The notes under the pieces are model-generated. The model was not told the origin of the DNA. It made no database searches and worked only from the letters and a program-made list of their open reading frames with translations. Both the position numbers and the translations under genes were made by a program. A stretch of 64,000 bases of DNA from Trichobilharzia regenti. Lineage: Eukaryota; Platyhelminthes; Trematoda; Strigeidida; Schistosomatidae. Of this stretch, positions 12,607-23,251 are shown one piece after another. The stretch lies in NCBI GenBank assembly GCA_944472135.2, contig OX235266.1:15417925-15481924 (forward strand). Reading direction: 5' to 3'. Numbering within the stretch: position 1 is the first letter of the stretch; each line of letters opens with the position of its first letter.

Positions 12607-13175
12607 GGAAAATTGAAAAAAAGACATCTCATGGACATCTTCCATAAGAATGGATATCCACGGAATTTCACCAAAAGACATACACTCCCAAGCCAACCTA
12701 TCACATCAAAGGCCCCCAAAGAAAGTGCAAAGAAAATTGCCTTACCACACATAAAGGACATCTCAGAAATCACTGCAACACTCTTTAAGCTTTTAGGAAT
12801 TGACGTCGAACACAAACCAACAAAATCGCTTCATTCAGCTCTATGTCAACCAAAAGACTCAACAACGAAAGAAGATAAAACCAACATCATCTGCAAAATT
12901 AATTGTAACCACTCCGAAAAACACTGCATTGGCCAAAATGGACGTCCCCTTTCGTCTTCATATACATGATCATAAGCTAGCCGTAAAAGGACATGACATC
13001 CACTCCCTCATATCACTACACACACACAACCACGGAATCAATTCGACTGGGATAACCAGCGTTCAGATATTAGACAGAGGAAACACCAAAAATGCTGGAG
13101 AATTTTTAGAAGCCTGACTGGTGTTCCAATGAATCATCAATCAATATACATATCGAGTCACACACACTTTATCAA
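12607..13175 (+). pseudogene. PLE type 2: linker and GIY-YIG fragment
   Basis: Frame 12613-12969 reads LMDIFHKNGYPRNF, then ALPHIKDISEITATLFKLLGI, the Penelope linker (usually LPYIKG.SE...LL...GI), then KTNIICKINCNHSEKHCIGQ and NGRPLSS, a GIY-YIG motif with Cys in place of Tyr/Val (CIGQ for YIGQ). A frame change near 12945 continues it as HDHKLAVKGHDIHSLISLHTHNHG, the usual EHK.A... HA...GH segment, up to about 13117. The RT domain is missing (5' truncated). The Arg and Glu of the nuclease site lie in the broken zone. Confidence 0.75.
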
Positions 13176-13450
13176 CCGATAAGAAAGAAAGAAACCTCAC
13201 ACACAAAGGGTCAAAGTTCAAGTCAAAGAAACAATCAGTTTCAATACAAGTAGCCTAGAGGGTGTGAAAACACGCAAAAACAACCAATCACCTTCAAGGT
13301 CACCGGGAGAGATGATTAATAAACTCGTAGACAGGATTCATTACATTAAAGTCCTAATGACTCTCTTTATCAACCTGTGGTGTAGTTCTACCCTGATGAA
13401 TGCCCTCACTGGGCATCCACTTGATTATGGTATGGTGGAATAAACTGGTT
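13176..13450 (+). mobile_element. 3' UTR of PLE type 2
   Basis: Follows the coding remnant without a break. Contains CCCTGATGAATGCCCTCACTGGGCA at about 13392-13417, where TGCCC/GGGCA form a hairpin directly after a CTGATGA box; no GAAA box follows, so this is at most a decayed hammerhead. Confidence 0.45.
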
Positions 13451-14150
13451 ACAACTTCTCAATGTATCCTGAGCACATCCATCCCGTATCCATCAATGGG
13501 CTGGAGGTCTATATTTAGATTACGGGATGTGTGAGGATTTGGATTAATTAGGCTGAAAGTGTTCGATTTCATCACAAACCAACATCCCACTGAAATAGTT
13601 GAATGTTCCGACAAGCTCGAATGCAGCATGAATATCTCAGATTCAATCCCAGGCGGGGTTGTGGTTGTACAAATGATGAAGTGCCCCCCCTGCTACTTTC
13701 ATTTCATTTGTTCTTCAGAAGTTAGCTAATAAGCAGATTCTATGCTTTGTTTATATTGGTTAAATCAATCTTTAATAATTGAAAACGAATCTATTTGATG
13801 ATGCTTGAGTTCTACTTCATTTCTAACCGATTTTATGAAGCTGATATGTCATTAAATCTACAATAAATAGAATAATGTATAAGAGACTAGATATAATATT
13901 GAAGAAATATTACTCTATTACCAATCTTACTAAACGTAATCCGTCCAGCTATGCATTTAATCAATACATTACCTAATCTACAAATGCTGATAACAGAAAA
14001 GGATTATGCTCTGAGAATCGATATATATTTAAATTCAATAAAAGTTAAAATTAATTAGGGGAAAAGAGTTTCGAAATCTATATGGTTAGTATGGTTGAAC
14101 TGTGGACTCTGAAAATGTGATGTGTGCCATTAGCACAAAGGAGAAATGCG
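13451..14150. other. No supported gene
   Basis: AT-rich DNA; a possible SINE-like scrap around 13480-13690 (GATTCAATCCCAGGCGGGGTTG). Nothing firm. Confidence 0.35.
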
Positions 14151-14659
14151 GGAATTCCGTCCGAGCATGGTTGGAGGTATTCACTATGAAACAAAAGTTA
14201 AAACGTCTAAAGCATCTGCAGCTGGGCTAGAAGTTTGTTCACTTACTTTAATGTAGTCTATTTATTTTAGCCCCAAGTTTGTTTTTCTGCGCTGTAGATG
14301 TAAACTACAAACTAAAAAAGAGAAATTAATGTGTAAGTTTCATAAATTGCTAGATCGTATTTGGATGAATGGGTAAAATTAATTGAAATCTAATTAAATT
14401 TTGCCTAGATGTTACACCCATTTCATAAGTTTATCAATCTTCTTCAATTCATAATGTTTCACAACACGAAACAATAAATAATAGTTACTCAAGTAAAATA
14501 AAAAGGCGTTTAACAACCCTTCTCATTCACTTATTCTAATATAGATTAGACAGAATATAATGTTAAGAATACTGTGAAAGATCATGTCAGTTTCCACACT
14601 GTTTTGTTGTAAGGACTCCAGATAATGAACATAATTTTTGAAGTATTGGTTTGTACAGA

Positions 14660-14890
14660 TTTGATTGGTTACAGGATTGAACACGAGCTGATATCAGTTA
14701 GAGAACCATTGCAGAACCTGCAGGGAGTACTGGACAGTTGTGTAGTTAGACTAGTTTGGGACTCTTTAGTAGTACTCACCCACTGATGTTAGAACCCAGG
14801 ACCTTCCGATTACACCAGGCGAGCTCGTAGACCATTAAGCCACTGGGACTTTGGGTTCTGGTGAGAAGTCGTTTCCAGCTGGGTCCACTA
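14660..14890 (-). repeat. SINE-C (Sm-alpha-like)
   Basis: On the minus strand: tRNA-like head with CAGTGGCTTAATGGTCTACGAG (box A region) and GGTTCTAACATC (decayed box B), then TACTAAAGAGTCCCAAACTAGTC and CTGTCCAGTACTCC, the hammerhead remnant. Interrupts the duplication arm after GTTTGTACAG; the empty site is at about 34503-34520. Confidence 0.75.
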
Positions 14891-14954
14891 AGTCACGTAA
14901 GAGGACAGTTACTCTCACTTGCGACTGGCTGGTGGTTTCGCTAAATGTGTAACA

Positions 14955-15258
14955 CAAATTGGCAGAAGTTGAGATTCACCGTCTGGACATTCTATCTGGT
15001 CCCAGTGGCCTAATGGTCTACGAGCTCGCCTCATGTAACTGGAAGCTCCTGGGTCCAAACTTCGGTGGGCAAGTACTGCTGAAGAGTCCCAAACTAGGAA
15101 CAAACACCTGTTCAGTACTCCCTGCAGGTTTTCCAATGGTTCTCTAAATGATATCAAACCATGATCAATATCGCATTTAAATAATTTTAGATACCTCACC
15201 TGTTTCATGAGTGAATTAATTTTATTCACTTGTTCCTCAGCACGAAACAACAATTAAT
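14955..15258 (+). repeat. SINE-C (Sm-alpha-like)
   Basis: Box A region AGTGGCCTAATGGTCTACGAG, box B GGGTCCAAACTTC (decayed), then GTACTGCTGAAGAGTCCCAAACTAGGAA.AAAC...TTCAGTACTCC. The hammerhead box CTGAAGA and stem I (GTACTG/CAGTAC) are kept, but GAAA has become CAAA. Tail ends at CGAAACAACAATTA. Confidence 0.78.
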
Positions 15259-15262
15259 AAAT

Positions 15263-15457
15263 TGTGGTGATTGACAATTTCTATCTCTGTATTGTTTAAA
15301 TACTTACTGTTGATTGTTAATATGTTTCTTATATGAATTGCAATATAATTCCGCTAAATACAAATTCCTGAATTCAGCCCTCTCTGTGTTTTTGTTGGAT
15401 TCGTGTAATTCGGTCATCTCCAGAATACTAATACTACGATTACAAAATGTTACAACA
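15263..15457 (-). mobile_element. Solo gypsy LTR (same family as 38299-40282)
   Basis: 195 bases starting TGTGGTGATTGAC and ending TTACAACA, flanked by the 5-base direct repeat TAAAT (15258-15262 and 15458-15462). The LTR is nearly identical to the LTRs of the gag element at 38.3-40.3 kb. Shown in the plus direction it reads TG...CA like the minus-strand element, so coding polarity is judged from that element's 5' LTR: here the LTR's own 5' end is the left side. The opposite duplication arm lacks it. Confidence 0.88.
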
Positions 15458-15639
15458 TAAATACTTAATTAAAATGTCCGCTTACACCCCTTTTCTTCAC
15501 TTATTCTCATTCAAAATAAGTAGCATATAACCTTAGGAACATTGTGAAATGATTGTGTCAGTTTAAGTGCTTTTCTGATAACTAAGTCATCTCTCCTCAT
15601 CAGAATTCCCGACTATTTAGAAGATTCTTGAAGTATTGG

Positions 15640-15870
15640 TTTTTTAGGATTTTATTGATTTCCTGAAATGACGTCAGTTAGGGAACCATTTAAAATCTAT
15701 GGGGTACCAGATAGCTGTTTCACACCAGTCCAGGATTCCTCAGCAATACAAACCTGTGGTTCTAACGACTAGGAATCGAAATTGGAAACTCTAGATAACG
15801 ACGCGAGCCCGTTCACCATTCAGCCACTCTGATAGAATCCAGTGGCCCTTGAATTCCAGCCTATGATGAC
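15640..15870 (-). repeat. SINE-C (Sm-alpha-like)
   Basis: On the minus strand: head around 15830-15780 (CAGAGTGGCTGAATGGTGAACGGGC), then GCTGAGGAATCC...GTGTGAAACAGCTATCTGGTACC at 15733-15693. CTGAGGA and GAAA boxes are both present; stem I is only partly pairable. Confidence 0.7.
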
Positions 15871-16439
15871 CACATGAATAATCAAAACAGGAAGACTCAA
15901 CGTATATTCGTTAAAGAGAACACAGAGGAATCTGCCCAACAGTAGAATTCTTTATTTGACCAGTATGCTTAAATGGATCAATAATAATCGTTATGATTGC
16001 TATTATTATTACTACTATAGTAATAGTGGTTTTTTTCTAAACAATATTTTTAATACATTGTGGAATTCTCAGATTATACTACAACCATACCACAACTAAC
16101 ATTCTCTAGGGATTACATCGTAAAGTTAAATATCATTACAAAACTTCCTGTTTACAGTAATAACAAATTAATCGAAATATTGGCGACTGCACGTTAATGA
16201 TAGGAAGGATGGAAAGAGTGGTTAATTTACTATGATGCAGTAAGTTAGTCATTGCATGCCTAACACGTCTTTTCACTACACAAAAGGCCTGAAAAATAAG
16301 ATATAAGTCAGTTTTTATATTAAGTCATGTGAGCGTAAAGATCTCCCTAATTTCTTCTTGTTCTGTGTGACAAAATCCAAGGTGAATACTTTTGATTAGA
16401 GATGGTACTCAGAGTTCGATATAAAATGACTTTCAGAAG

Positions 16440-16700
16440 ACAAAACACCTGAGCATGATCATCACTGGATTTCCAAACATCATCCTACATCCTGGTTAAA
16501 CATAGGAAAATGATATTTATTCCTAGCTCTAGTTTAGCACACCTTTTTTTAGGTACTGCACATAAAGCAGTGTATATTAAGAAGGCATTTAAATTCATCT
16601 ATCTACCGTATCCTGACTAATCATAATTTTAATTTACGAGTCCACCTTCAACATACAGCTGAAACCATTAGAATCTATAAGATGAAAACAAAAGTATACA
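16440..16700 (+). pseudogene. PLE C-terminal fragment
   Basis: ISKHHPTSWLNIG-like start (TTTCCAAACATCATCCTACATCCTGG), then LAHLLGTAHKAVYIKKAFKF and YLPYP-type residues with stops, the region after GIY-YIG in PLEs (compare 18930-19220). Part of duplication arm II. Confidence 0.55.
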
Positions 16701-16873
16701 TTGAGAAGTAATTGGTACAAATGATTTTCTTACCACCTCTCAATTTTTCTTCTTAATTTTATCCTACATTCAATTCACCATTAAATGATGACGAAGATAA
16801 TGAAAAGAATTTTCCCTACTCAATTCCTCTGTCGTTTGAAATGACTTTTGAAAAAAGTAAGAACTACAGTTTT

Positions 16874-16925
16874 AGCAGAATAAAATGGTACCATCTTTTA
16901 TTTCGTCGCCTTCTCGTCAGCTGCT
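16874..16925 (-). ncRNA. Hammerhead-like motif at PLE 3' end
   Basis: Minus strand: AGCAG-CTGACGA-9 bases-GAAA-hairpin-ATT-CTGCT. AGCAG/CTGCT form stem I; CTGACGA (16920-16914) and GAAA (16904-16901) are the two catalytic boxes; ATAAAAGATG/CATTTTAT forms stem III. The spacer GAAGGCGAC gives no real stem II, so activity is doubtful. Confidence 0.55.
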
Positions 16926-17032
16926 TACATGGCAAAGACATTATTAAATATATCTACAAGAACAATTTTGACATACTTGCCCAAAGAGTTCATTTTAAAC
17001 AAAAATCAATCGATCAGTATATGCATACAGTA

Positions 17033-17060
<28 letters not shown>
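17033..17060. repeat. (TA)n microsatellite
   Basis: 14 TA units in the 3' UTR of the PLE on the minus strand. Confidence 0.9.
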
Positions 17061-17063
<3 letters not shown>

Positions 17064-17129
17064 ATATTAAACACTATTCTGAACAACAATAATAATCATA
17101 CACAATGGAAACTTTTCACCATTACGCAT

Positions 17130-17870
17130 TCAGATGAAAGAGAGAGATGACAAATATCCAGTTACCAGGCAGCACGGCGATGAAAGACTGATAACCACTT
17201 TTTTCTGGACGCATAAATCAGGTTTCAGCCGCTTGATAGAAATGGCTTCAGCAAACTTGAGGAGAACTGAGCTCTTTTGACTATTGATAATTTTAATCGA
17301 CTTTTCGACGTCCACCTCACGACTCGTATCAAGGAGATGTCTGGTGTTGGCACTGTTTAAAGCATTTGTTCTCTTTAGATATAAGCTTTTTGGTACATGT
17401 TCAGAAAATCGTAGATATGTCCTTCTTTCTGTTCTTCCAGTGTAACTGTTACCGCAGATACATGTAAATTTGTATATACAGTTGGAGGTAACATGAGAAG
17501 GATATCTATCAATTTTTGATTGCACCAAAGAAGAGCAAGTTGTTCGATAGACGGATACGAGTTTAGCTGCAGGATAGGCTCTGGCTAGTGATGTACTCAG
17601 CCTTCTATTGATCATTACAGCAATGTTTTCACCTTTATAATCAAGATGAATGTAGATTGGCTTCCTACCCCCTGTGATTTGTTTTACATTTGTGACTTCA
17701 GATCTTCCATACTTGTTGATGAACGTTTGAGGATACCCATTACTCTTCAACATCTTTTCAAGAGACTCAAATTCTTCCTCCATTTTCTCTATAGAGAATA
17801 TTCTCCTCGCTTTACAGTACAGAGTCTTGACTAGTCCGCGTTTAAAGCCATTTAGACAAAAGCTCTTCAA
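17130..17870 (-). CDS. PLE type 1: linker and GIY-YIG endonuclease ORF
   Basis: 246 codons without a stop, the longest PLE frame here. Starts KSFCLNGFKRGLVKTLY (end of the RT thumb), then EFESLEKMLKSNGYPQTFINK, a linker, NCIYKFTCICGNSYTGRTER (about 130-149; GIY-YIG with YTG for YIG), RTYLRFSEHVP with the conserved Arg and Glu-His, DTSREVDVEKSIKIINSQ, and AEAISIKRLKPDLCVQKKVV at the end. PLEs encode an RT plus this nuclease; the nuclease nicks target DNA. The RT catalytic part is missing on the 5' side. A hammerhead-like motif lies downstream at 16925-16874. Likely a 5'-truncated, fairly young copy. Confidence 0.82.
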   Translation of the reverse strand: MKSFCLNGFKRGLVKTLYCKARRIFSIEKMEEEFESLEKMLKSNGYPQTFINKYGRSEVTNVKQITGGRKPIYIHLDYKGENIAVMINRRLSTSLARAYPAAKLVSVYRTTCSSLVQSKIDRYPSHVTSNCIYKFTCICGNSYTGRTERRTYLRFSEHVPKSLYLKRTNALNSANTRHLLDTSREVDVEKSIKIINSQKSSVLLKFAEAISIKRLKPDLCVQKKVVISLSSPCCLVTGYLSSLSFI

Positions 17871-18289
17871 GTGTAAGTACTATCCTTTCCATGTAGGCTT
17901 TTGATGATGAATTAACTTTGACTTGCCTTGTTCAAATTCATTAAGGGGAATAAATGTATGAAATGACTTTTACCAATTCCTTGCATAACTTCAAATGTCT
18001 GCTTATAACAACACCAACATGCTGACTCATGACACACACAATGATCACCCAGCTCACAGCTTTTAGTATCCCTCACAATTCAACGAAGTCTCTTTTTTTT
18101 AGGTAACCGGGAAAAATTTAAGGGGAGACCACTGAGGTAATAGCAGATCAGAGACATTAGACAACATGCTGTAAAAGTAGAGGCTACACATTACACCAGA
18201 GCGTCATAACTTCTCTTAAGTATAAGCTGAGATGAAGTAGTTTTCTAGAAATCACCAGAATGTGAGAAGACTGAGAAAAATCAAACGAA

Positions 18290-19262
18290 AGGCTGAATTG
18301 AAGGTGTTCAGCATTTGTCTCAGCATCTATTTTATTCCAAGAATCCTGGCAAAGAACCATTTCGTCAGCAATAAACTTCACCATAGAGAAAGAAAGTATT
18401 GACAGTATCTTATTCCTAGACGTCTTCATGGCAAGGAAGGCAGATGGTGCACTAAGTAGGAGTTTGTATAGGAAACCTACAACAACAGGTCAGTACATTC
18501 ATTTTTTGAGTTCTGTACCTTTGAAATATAAAGACGTAACCTGGTAAAGTGTCTGGTTCATAGAGGTAGGTTAATCTGTTCAGACGACTGCCTCAATGAA
18601 GAGCTTAAGATTATTAGAGAATTACTTAGAGAAAATGGTTATCCAGATAAATTCATTGAGAAAAATATGAATTCAGCACCTAGGAGAGTCACTATGGCAA
18701 CAGTTCTGAAAAAAACCAATATTCATAAAAAACTGCAGTTTCTCAGTGACAACATCAGCGAAATAATAACACACCACCTGAAGAATGCAGTTAAAAGAAC
18801 TTATTATGCAGCGGAGGTACGTTATGCCTTCACAACCACCCATATTCTACGTACGAGAAATAAGGATAAACTAACTAAATTTGCCTCTTCTTTGTGTATC
18901 TACCAGTCTGACTTAGGGCGTACAATTAGGCAGGTTCATCATCGAATTTCCAAACATCATCCAACATGGTTAAGCAAGGGACAAACAAAATCTATTCATA
19001 GCTAGCTCTGTTTTAGCACACCTTGTAGATAGTGAGCATAAGGTTGACGTTGATACAACATTTGAAATTTTCTATCGTATTCCTACAAATCTTAATTCTG
19101 CCTTACGAGTTTGTCTTCTACAGACAGCTGAAGCAATAGGAATCCACCTGAAGAAGAAGCCAAACCAATGTGTTCAGAAGAAATTTCTACAGCCACTTTC
19201 CTTACCTTGGCCATCGTTACATGAATGTATAGAAAGGACTACTTCGCCACCCTTCCCATAAA
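18290..19262 (+). pseudogene. PLE type 1: RT end to C-terminus, broken
   Basis: From about 18360 the three frames together give the RT segment SAINFTIEKESIDSILFLDV, SRSLYRKPTTTGQYIHF, then LNEELKIIRELLRENGYPDKFIEKN (18590-18665), the frame 18667-19005 with NKDKLTKFASSLCIYQ, the EHYP..L-like segment as SKHHPTWLSKGQ, and LQTAEAIGIHLKKKPNQCVQKKFLQ near 19120-19200. Several frameshifts; the GIY-YIG core is deleted around CIYQSDLGR. Confidence 0.75.
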
Positions 19263-19539
19263 CCTTTATAAACTATTAAAATTATAATTGTCCAAATTAT
19301 TTTAGTTTTATTTTTTCTGACCACTTCATCTTTGATTACGTGTTATCCTTGTAAAATTAATTTATTCTAACCATTTCCATCTTTTAATTGTGTCCATTGA
19401 TTTTCTTCGTTAATTATCACCCGACCCCATTGACATTTTGACACTGACTAATTATTGTTAACAAACATATCAGTGCCAGCCACTTGATGATTGGTAAACT
19501 GTTGTGTATTGTATTAAAAATGCTATACGTGTATATTGG

Positions 19540-19603
19540 AGTACAGCCAGAGAGAGAGATGAGGATCTAATTGAAAAGTAAATATTTCTTCGCTGCTCAA
19601 TCT
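19540..19603 (+). ncRNA. Decayed hammerhead-like motif, PLE 3' end
   Basis: AGCCAG...AGATGAGGATCTAATTGAAAAGTAAATATTTCTTCGCTGCT. GATGAG and GAAA boxes, a stem III-like AAGTAAATATTTCTT and AGC/GCT ends are visible; the box order matches the intact motifs but several core bases differ. Confidence 0.35.
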
Positions 19604-19916
19604 TTCTGTGTTTCTAAGTTCTGTTTATCATATTATAAAGTCGGATGAATACTGTATTCTTTGTTTTGTTTCCTTTACGTTGAATTCATGCATTTTAATC
19701 CATCATTTTTCTCATTCACACAATACATACTACTTAAAAATCCTTATCAGTAGCAAATTAAGCAATTATAGAATACGATGAAGACAGCAGTCAAAGTTAT
19801 CAATAAGGTAGAACAATTTCTGTCTAATACGTCTTCTGGTAGTAGTATAAAATTTGAGGTATATCAGTGGTTAATACTTCTTCGATTCATAATCTTTCAC
19901 ATCACGGAACAACATG

Positions 19917-20223
19917 TGTGGTGAGAGCAGCCTGCTAGCCAATTGGTTGACATAAATCTACGCCAATGTCTAGGTCACTAATATGGGCCATGAGAAAATA
20001 TGAACAAGGCTGTTTCAACAACCAATCACAGCAAACTTAAACGTGGGCAAATATGATTCGCAGATAGATGGCTCCACTTTCCGAGGAACTGGAAAACAAC
20101 CAATCAGAAGACTGCGTTTGTCTACTTGACTAGGCTATAATAATTTATGTGAAATTCATATAAATACGTGATAATTTCCGTAATAAAACGATCTGTTGCT
20201 GGCCCCTGTCTTCTGTTGAAACA
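19917..20223 (+). mobile_element. Solo LTR, family L3
   Basis: Starts TGTGGTGAGAGCAGCCTGCTAGC and ends CTTCTGTTGAAACA, with AATAAAA near the 3' side. Matches 43521-43872 almost throughout. Flanks are CATG left and CATA right, a probable 4-base target duplication with one change. Absent from the right arm of duplication I. No internal coding region present. Confidence 0.8.
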
Positions 20224-20924
20224 CATATAATACTTAATTAATTAGTTAATCAGAAAAGGCACTTTCCAAAGCTTCTCATTCATTCATTCGTTCATATAAA
20301 GGGAATTACACATAAAAAGTAATAAGGAATAATGTGAAATAAAAGAAAGAATCAATTTTAATATTATTGTGATAATTAAGACATCATCTTCCAATGTACT
20401 TCATGAACAAATGATGATAAATACTCATGAAAGTTCATTAAGCAACATAATTCTATAGTACATTAAACCATTAAAGTACACAATCACTTACTAATAACTG
20501 AACCAGTTCAATCTTCTCTACACACTGATCAATGTTCAATGTGATTTGTGTTTAAATTAAGTGCATAATTTATAAAATATTGTAATTTTTCTGCTTCTAA
20601 ATCAGATTACATTAGAAGCCAGTTGATATTCAACATTATTTAACAATAAGATATCAGTAGAATTTATTTGATTTGAAAGTTTTATTTATTTGTGAGACCT
20701 TCTCAGATGTACTACCTCAGTTTAGCAACAGTAAATTACAGTGTATACACACACATAGAATGTACCACACATAGATGCTACTTTGAATAGCTTATCAAAC
20801 TAACACACATTGATTTTCTACTTGTAGTTACATAAACCAGCATGTTGGCAGACATGACTGCAAGTGAACATAGAGAAGACAGAGAGAGGATGAGGCTAAC
20901 CAATCACTATCAACAGGAGATGGC

Positions 20925-21165
20925 CGTGGGTGGGTGTCACAGCGTCAGAATGCTCGCCCACCATGCATAGGGCCGGGTTTTTATTCTCACCCGAATCATT
21001 CATTTAAATGGCTAAGTCAGTGATAAGTCTGGTAAAGAGGAAAGCTTAGGCATGAGGCTAGGAATCTCATCCCGTACAATAACGCAAACCACTGCAACCG
21101 AAACCTCAAGCATCTAGCTTGAAGCCTCTTATATTCCACGGAGAACGTAAGGGAAAAAAATCAAG
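20925..21165 (+). repeat. SINE-B
   Basis: Head GGGTGTCACAGCGTCAGAATGCTCGCCCACCATGCATAGG, then GTAAAGAGGAAAGCTTAGGCATGAGGCTAGG and the tail CTTCAAGC..CTAGCTTGAAG.. CT.ATATTCCAC.GAGAACGTAAGG. Inside duplication I. Confidence 0.7.
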
Positions 21166-21479
21166 GGGAGGGGATTTGAAAACCGTCAATTCGGAACTTC
21201 ACCTATCTGGCTAGGCCGCATCGTTTCAAGTGATACTGGGCAGCACAGATCAATGCGTCAAAGGTAGCCAGAGTCAGAAAGTCAGGGTAGACCTTGATTA
21301 TTGTGAAATCAGCTTGTAAATCTAGTGCACTCAGCACAAAGTAGAAAAATTCGGATCTCCAACACCAGTGATAAGTCATTCATCATCACTTCTATATGCA
21401 TTCAGAAAGAAGTGACTATCAGTGTTTCCTTGCTCAGCCTGGTAACTGGATATTTTCACCCTCTCTTTCAACTGATTGC

Positions 21480-21680
21480 GTAATGCTGAAAGTATCCATT
21501 GTGTATGGTCATTATTGAATGCATATAATAATTGATTTATTTTGAAATGAACTTTCTGTGCGTAAGTATGTTAAAATTGTTTCTGAAGATATACTTACTA
21601 ATGACTTTGGGCTGTGACCAGCTGAACTGATGAGAAGCCAACGAAATAAATAGTGATGGCACTACTTTATTCTGCACAAA
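21480..21680 (+). mobile_element. PLE type 1 3' UTR
   Basis: Matches the 3' side of the PLE at 17130 in order (GGTAACTGGATATTT, AAAATGAACT.T.TG.G.AAGTATGT.AAAATTGTT) but with no coding part left. Confidence 0.65.
21612..21678 (+). ncRNA. Hammerhead-like motif at PLE 3' end
   Basis: CTGATGA at 21627-21633, GAAA at 21643-21646, stem III ATAAATAGTG/CACTACTTTAT, then TTCTGCACA. Stem I pairs TGTG..CAG upstream with CTGCACA but a short duplication (CTGAACTGA) disturbs it. Spacer GAAGCCAAC lacks a stem II. Confidence 0.5.
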
Positions 21681-21779
21681 CCACTGTTGTTCTTGCTTTA
21701 TTCAAACGTCAAATATGCATCAAGAACCTGGTGATAGCGTCACGAGAAGCATTTCAAACACGTCACTACAGTCTGTTAT

Positions 21780-22140
21780 GAACAGCCGCCTTCGCTCCAC
21801 ACTGAACATCAGATGGCCAGCTAGAAACAATCAGTAACAAGCAGCTCTGGGAACGAACCAACAAGCGAGAACCTGCTACTCATCAAATATGCTGAAAGGA
21901 ATGGAGGTGGGTTGAACACACACACACACTGAGAAGACCGTCGGGTGACGAGTGAAGGATCAAAGAGTGACGAGGAAGAGATCGTGTGAGAAGTAAAACG
22001 AAATCCTATAGGGGCATCGTGAGGTCAGTTGAAGAGGACTGAAGAGAACAGGAGAAAGTGAAGATGTGCTGTTGATTCCCACATTTCCACTCGGAACCCA
22101 ACGGAATAATAATAACAATAATAAATAAATAAATAAATAG
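21780..22140 (+). pseudogene. RTE-2 LINE 3' end
   Basis: Reads NSRLRSTLNIRWPA, then a W..R-rich degraded C-terminus (GAGATCGTGTGAG, CCACTCGGAACCCAA) and ends in an (AATA)n tail at 22105-22138. Matches 32190-32625, 37240-37640 and 26550-26960. 5' truncated. Confidence 0.7.
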
Positions 22141-22329
22141 TGCATTATACCACAGGACAATAAATACACAAGACTGAATTGACAAATTGCAGCTAAGTAA
22201 AATCAAATCAGATGTTATTCTAGCTTTGATGAATACACGCGTAGTACTAATATTATGAGTGCGCTTCAGTTTTCCATCATTAATATATATATTCCAATGT
22301 GAGAGGGATTTAAATGTGATTTAATTTTC

Positions 22330-22580
22330 TTTATTTTTTTTATTCATTTGCGCTCCCAGTGGAATATAGGGGGCTTCAAGTTTAGCTCTGAGGTTTCAGG
22401 AGTAGTGGTGTTTATTGTTTACGGGGTGAGGTTGCTAGCCCACCACACACACAACCTTCCCTCTTCGACGAGATTACAACTTGCCAAAGAAAAGGCAAAG
22501 GTGTGGTCCGACCAAGAATCAAACCCTAGGCCACATGCATAATTGTTAGGCACTCTATCGCTGAACCACCGACACCTGTC
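22330..22580 (-). repeat. SINE-B, diverged
   Basis: On the minus strand: GGTGTCGGTGGTTCAGCGATAGAGTGCCTAAC head, GGTTTGATTCTTGG (box B), then AAGGTTGTGTGTGTGG and the tail with CTTCAAGCC..TATATTCCACTGGGAGCG. Confidence 0.75.
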
Positions 22581-22735
22581 ATATGTTCTGATGGTGTTTC
22601 CGTGAACTGCCAATAGTAGAGGGATAGAGTAAGCCACTTAATGGTTGTGTGCGAGGTGTGAAGAAGGCTGTGTGCTTTACGCATGCGCTTCGCCCTGAAT
22701 AAATTTGTTCGGAGGTGGGGGATTGGCAGAGTGGC

Positions 22736-22736
<1 letters not shown>

Positions 22737-22772
<36 letters not shown>
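22737..22772. repeat. (TA)n microsatellite
   Basis: About 18 TA units. Confidence 0.9.
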
Positions 22773-22774
<2 letters not shown>

Positions 22775-23250
22775 GTATTCTATTTCTGGACTTTCTACTA
22801 TAATAATGATCTTGTTTATCTAACCCATTGATCTTAACTCACCTAATTAGCTTCAGATCATTTCTGAATGTCTACTAGTATATTATTACATAGTCGTTTC
22901 ATTTTCCTGTATGTTGGTTGCTATTCATTTAGTACTTTTGTTGTCAAGTCAGCCAGCAACACTTCGTAAATATCCTTTTAAATTTGGGATGAATAACTAC
23001 CACTACAAGTATAAAACTTGGGGACTGTGGTAGAGTATAACTCTATTATAGATAAAACTTTATTTTGATAAATCACACAGTGGTGTTATACAGTAAGTAA
23101 TATTTACTGATGACCACACGCTTCGAGCACAAACTACTCCTGCTCATTATCATATCAAGTCACTCACTCACGCAACATTCTTGCTTCATTTATATACATG
23201 AGTGGAATTGATGATTAGACATTTGAATAAAATCAATACACGTTAATGTA
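22773..23250. other. No supported gene
   Basis: AT-rich; 23060-23150 and 23590-23700 show weak similarity to 31040-31230 (CCACACGCTTCGAGCAC / CCACGTTTCGACGAC; ATATCTCTGGTATTT / AAATCTCTGGTATTA), pointing to an old unnamed repeat. Confidence 0.35.
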
Positions 23251-23251
23251 C

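Larger units (their letters stand above)
14155..16700. repeat. Inverted duplication II, left arm
   Basis: Collinear with the reverse complement of 32790-35030. Shared unique anchors include ATTTGGATG around 14360, CGAAACAATAAATAATAG at 14468, CTAAGTCATCTCTCCTCATCAGAATTC at 15583, the block at 16200-16330 and the PLE C-terminus at 16520-16690. This arm has gained a SINE-C (14660-14890) and a solo LTR (15263-15457) absent from the other arm. Confidence 0.8.
19870..22230. repeat. Inverted duplication I, left arm
   Basis: Reverse complement of 26470-28510 with long near-identical runs, for example 20560-20750, 20880-20915, 21170-21370, 21560-21690 and 22085-22230. It carries, in order, unassigned DNA, a SINE-B, a PLE 3' region with hammerhead motif, and an RTE-2 tail. 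Estimated identity is above 90 percent by eye. Confidence 0.85.

Noticed and set aside
22006..22206. Minus-strand 60-70 codon frames rich in Leu/Ile (also 26514-26819 plus)
   Set aside because: They are low-complexity translations of the (AAT)n tail and RTE-2 3' end, mirrored in both arms of the inverted duplication.
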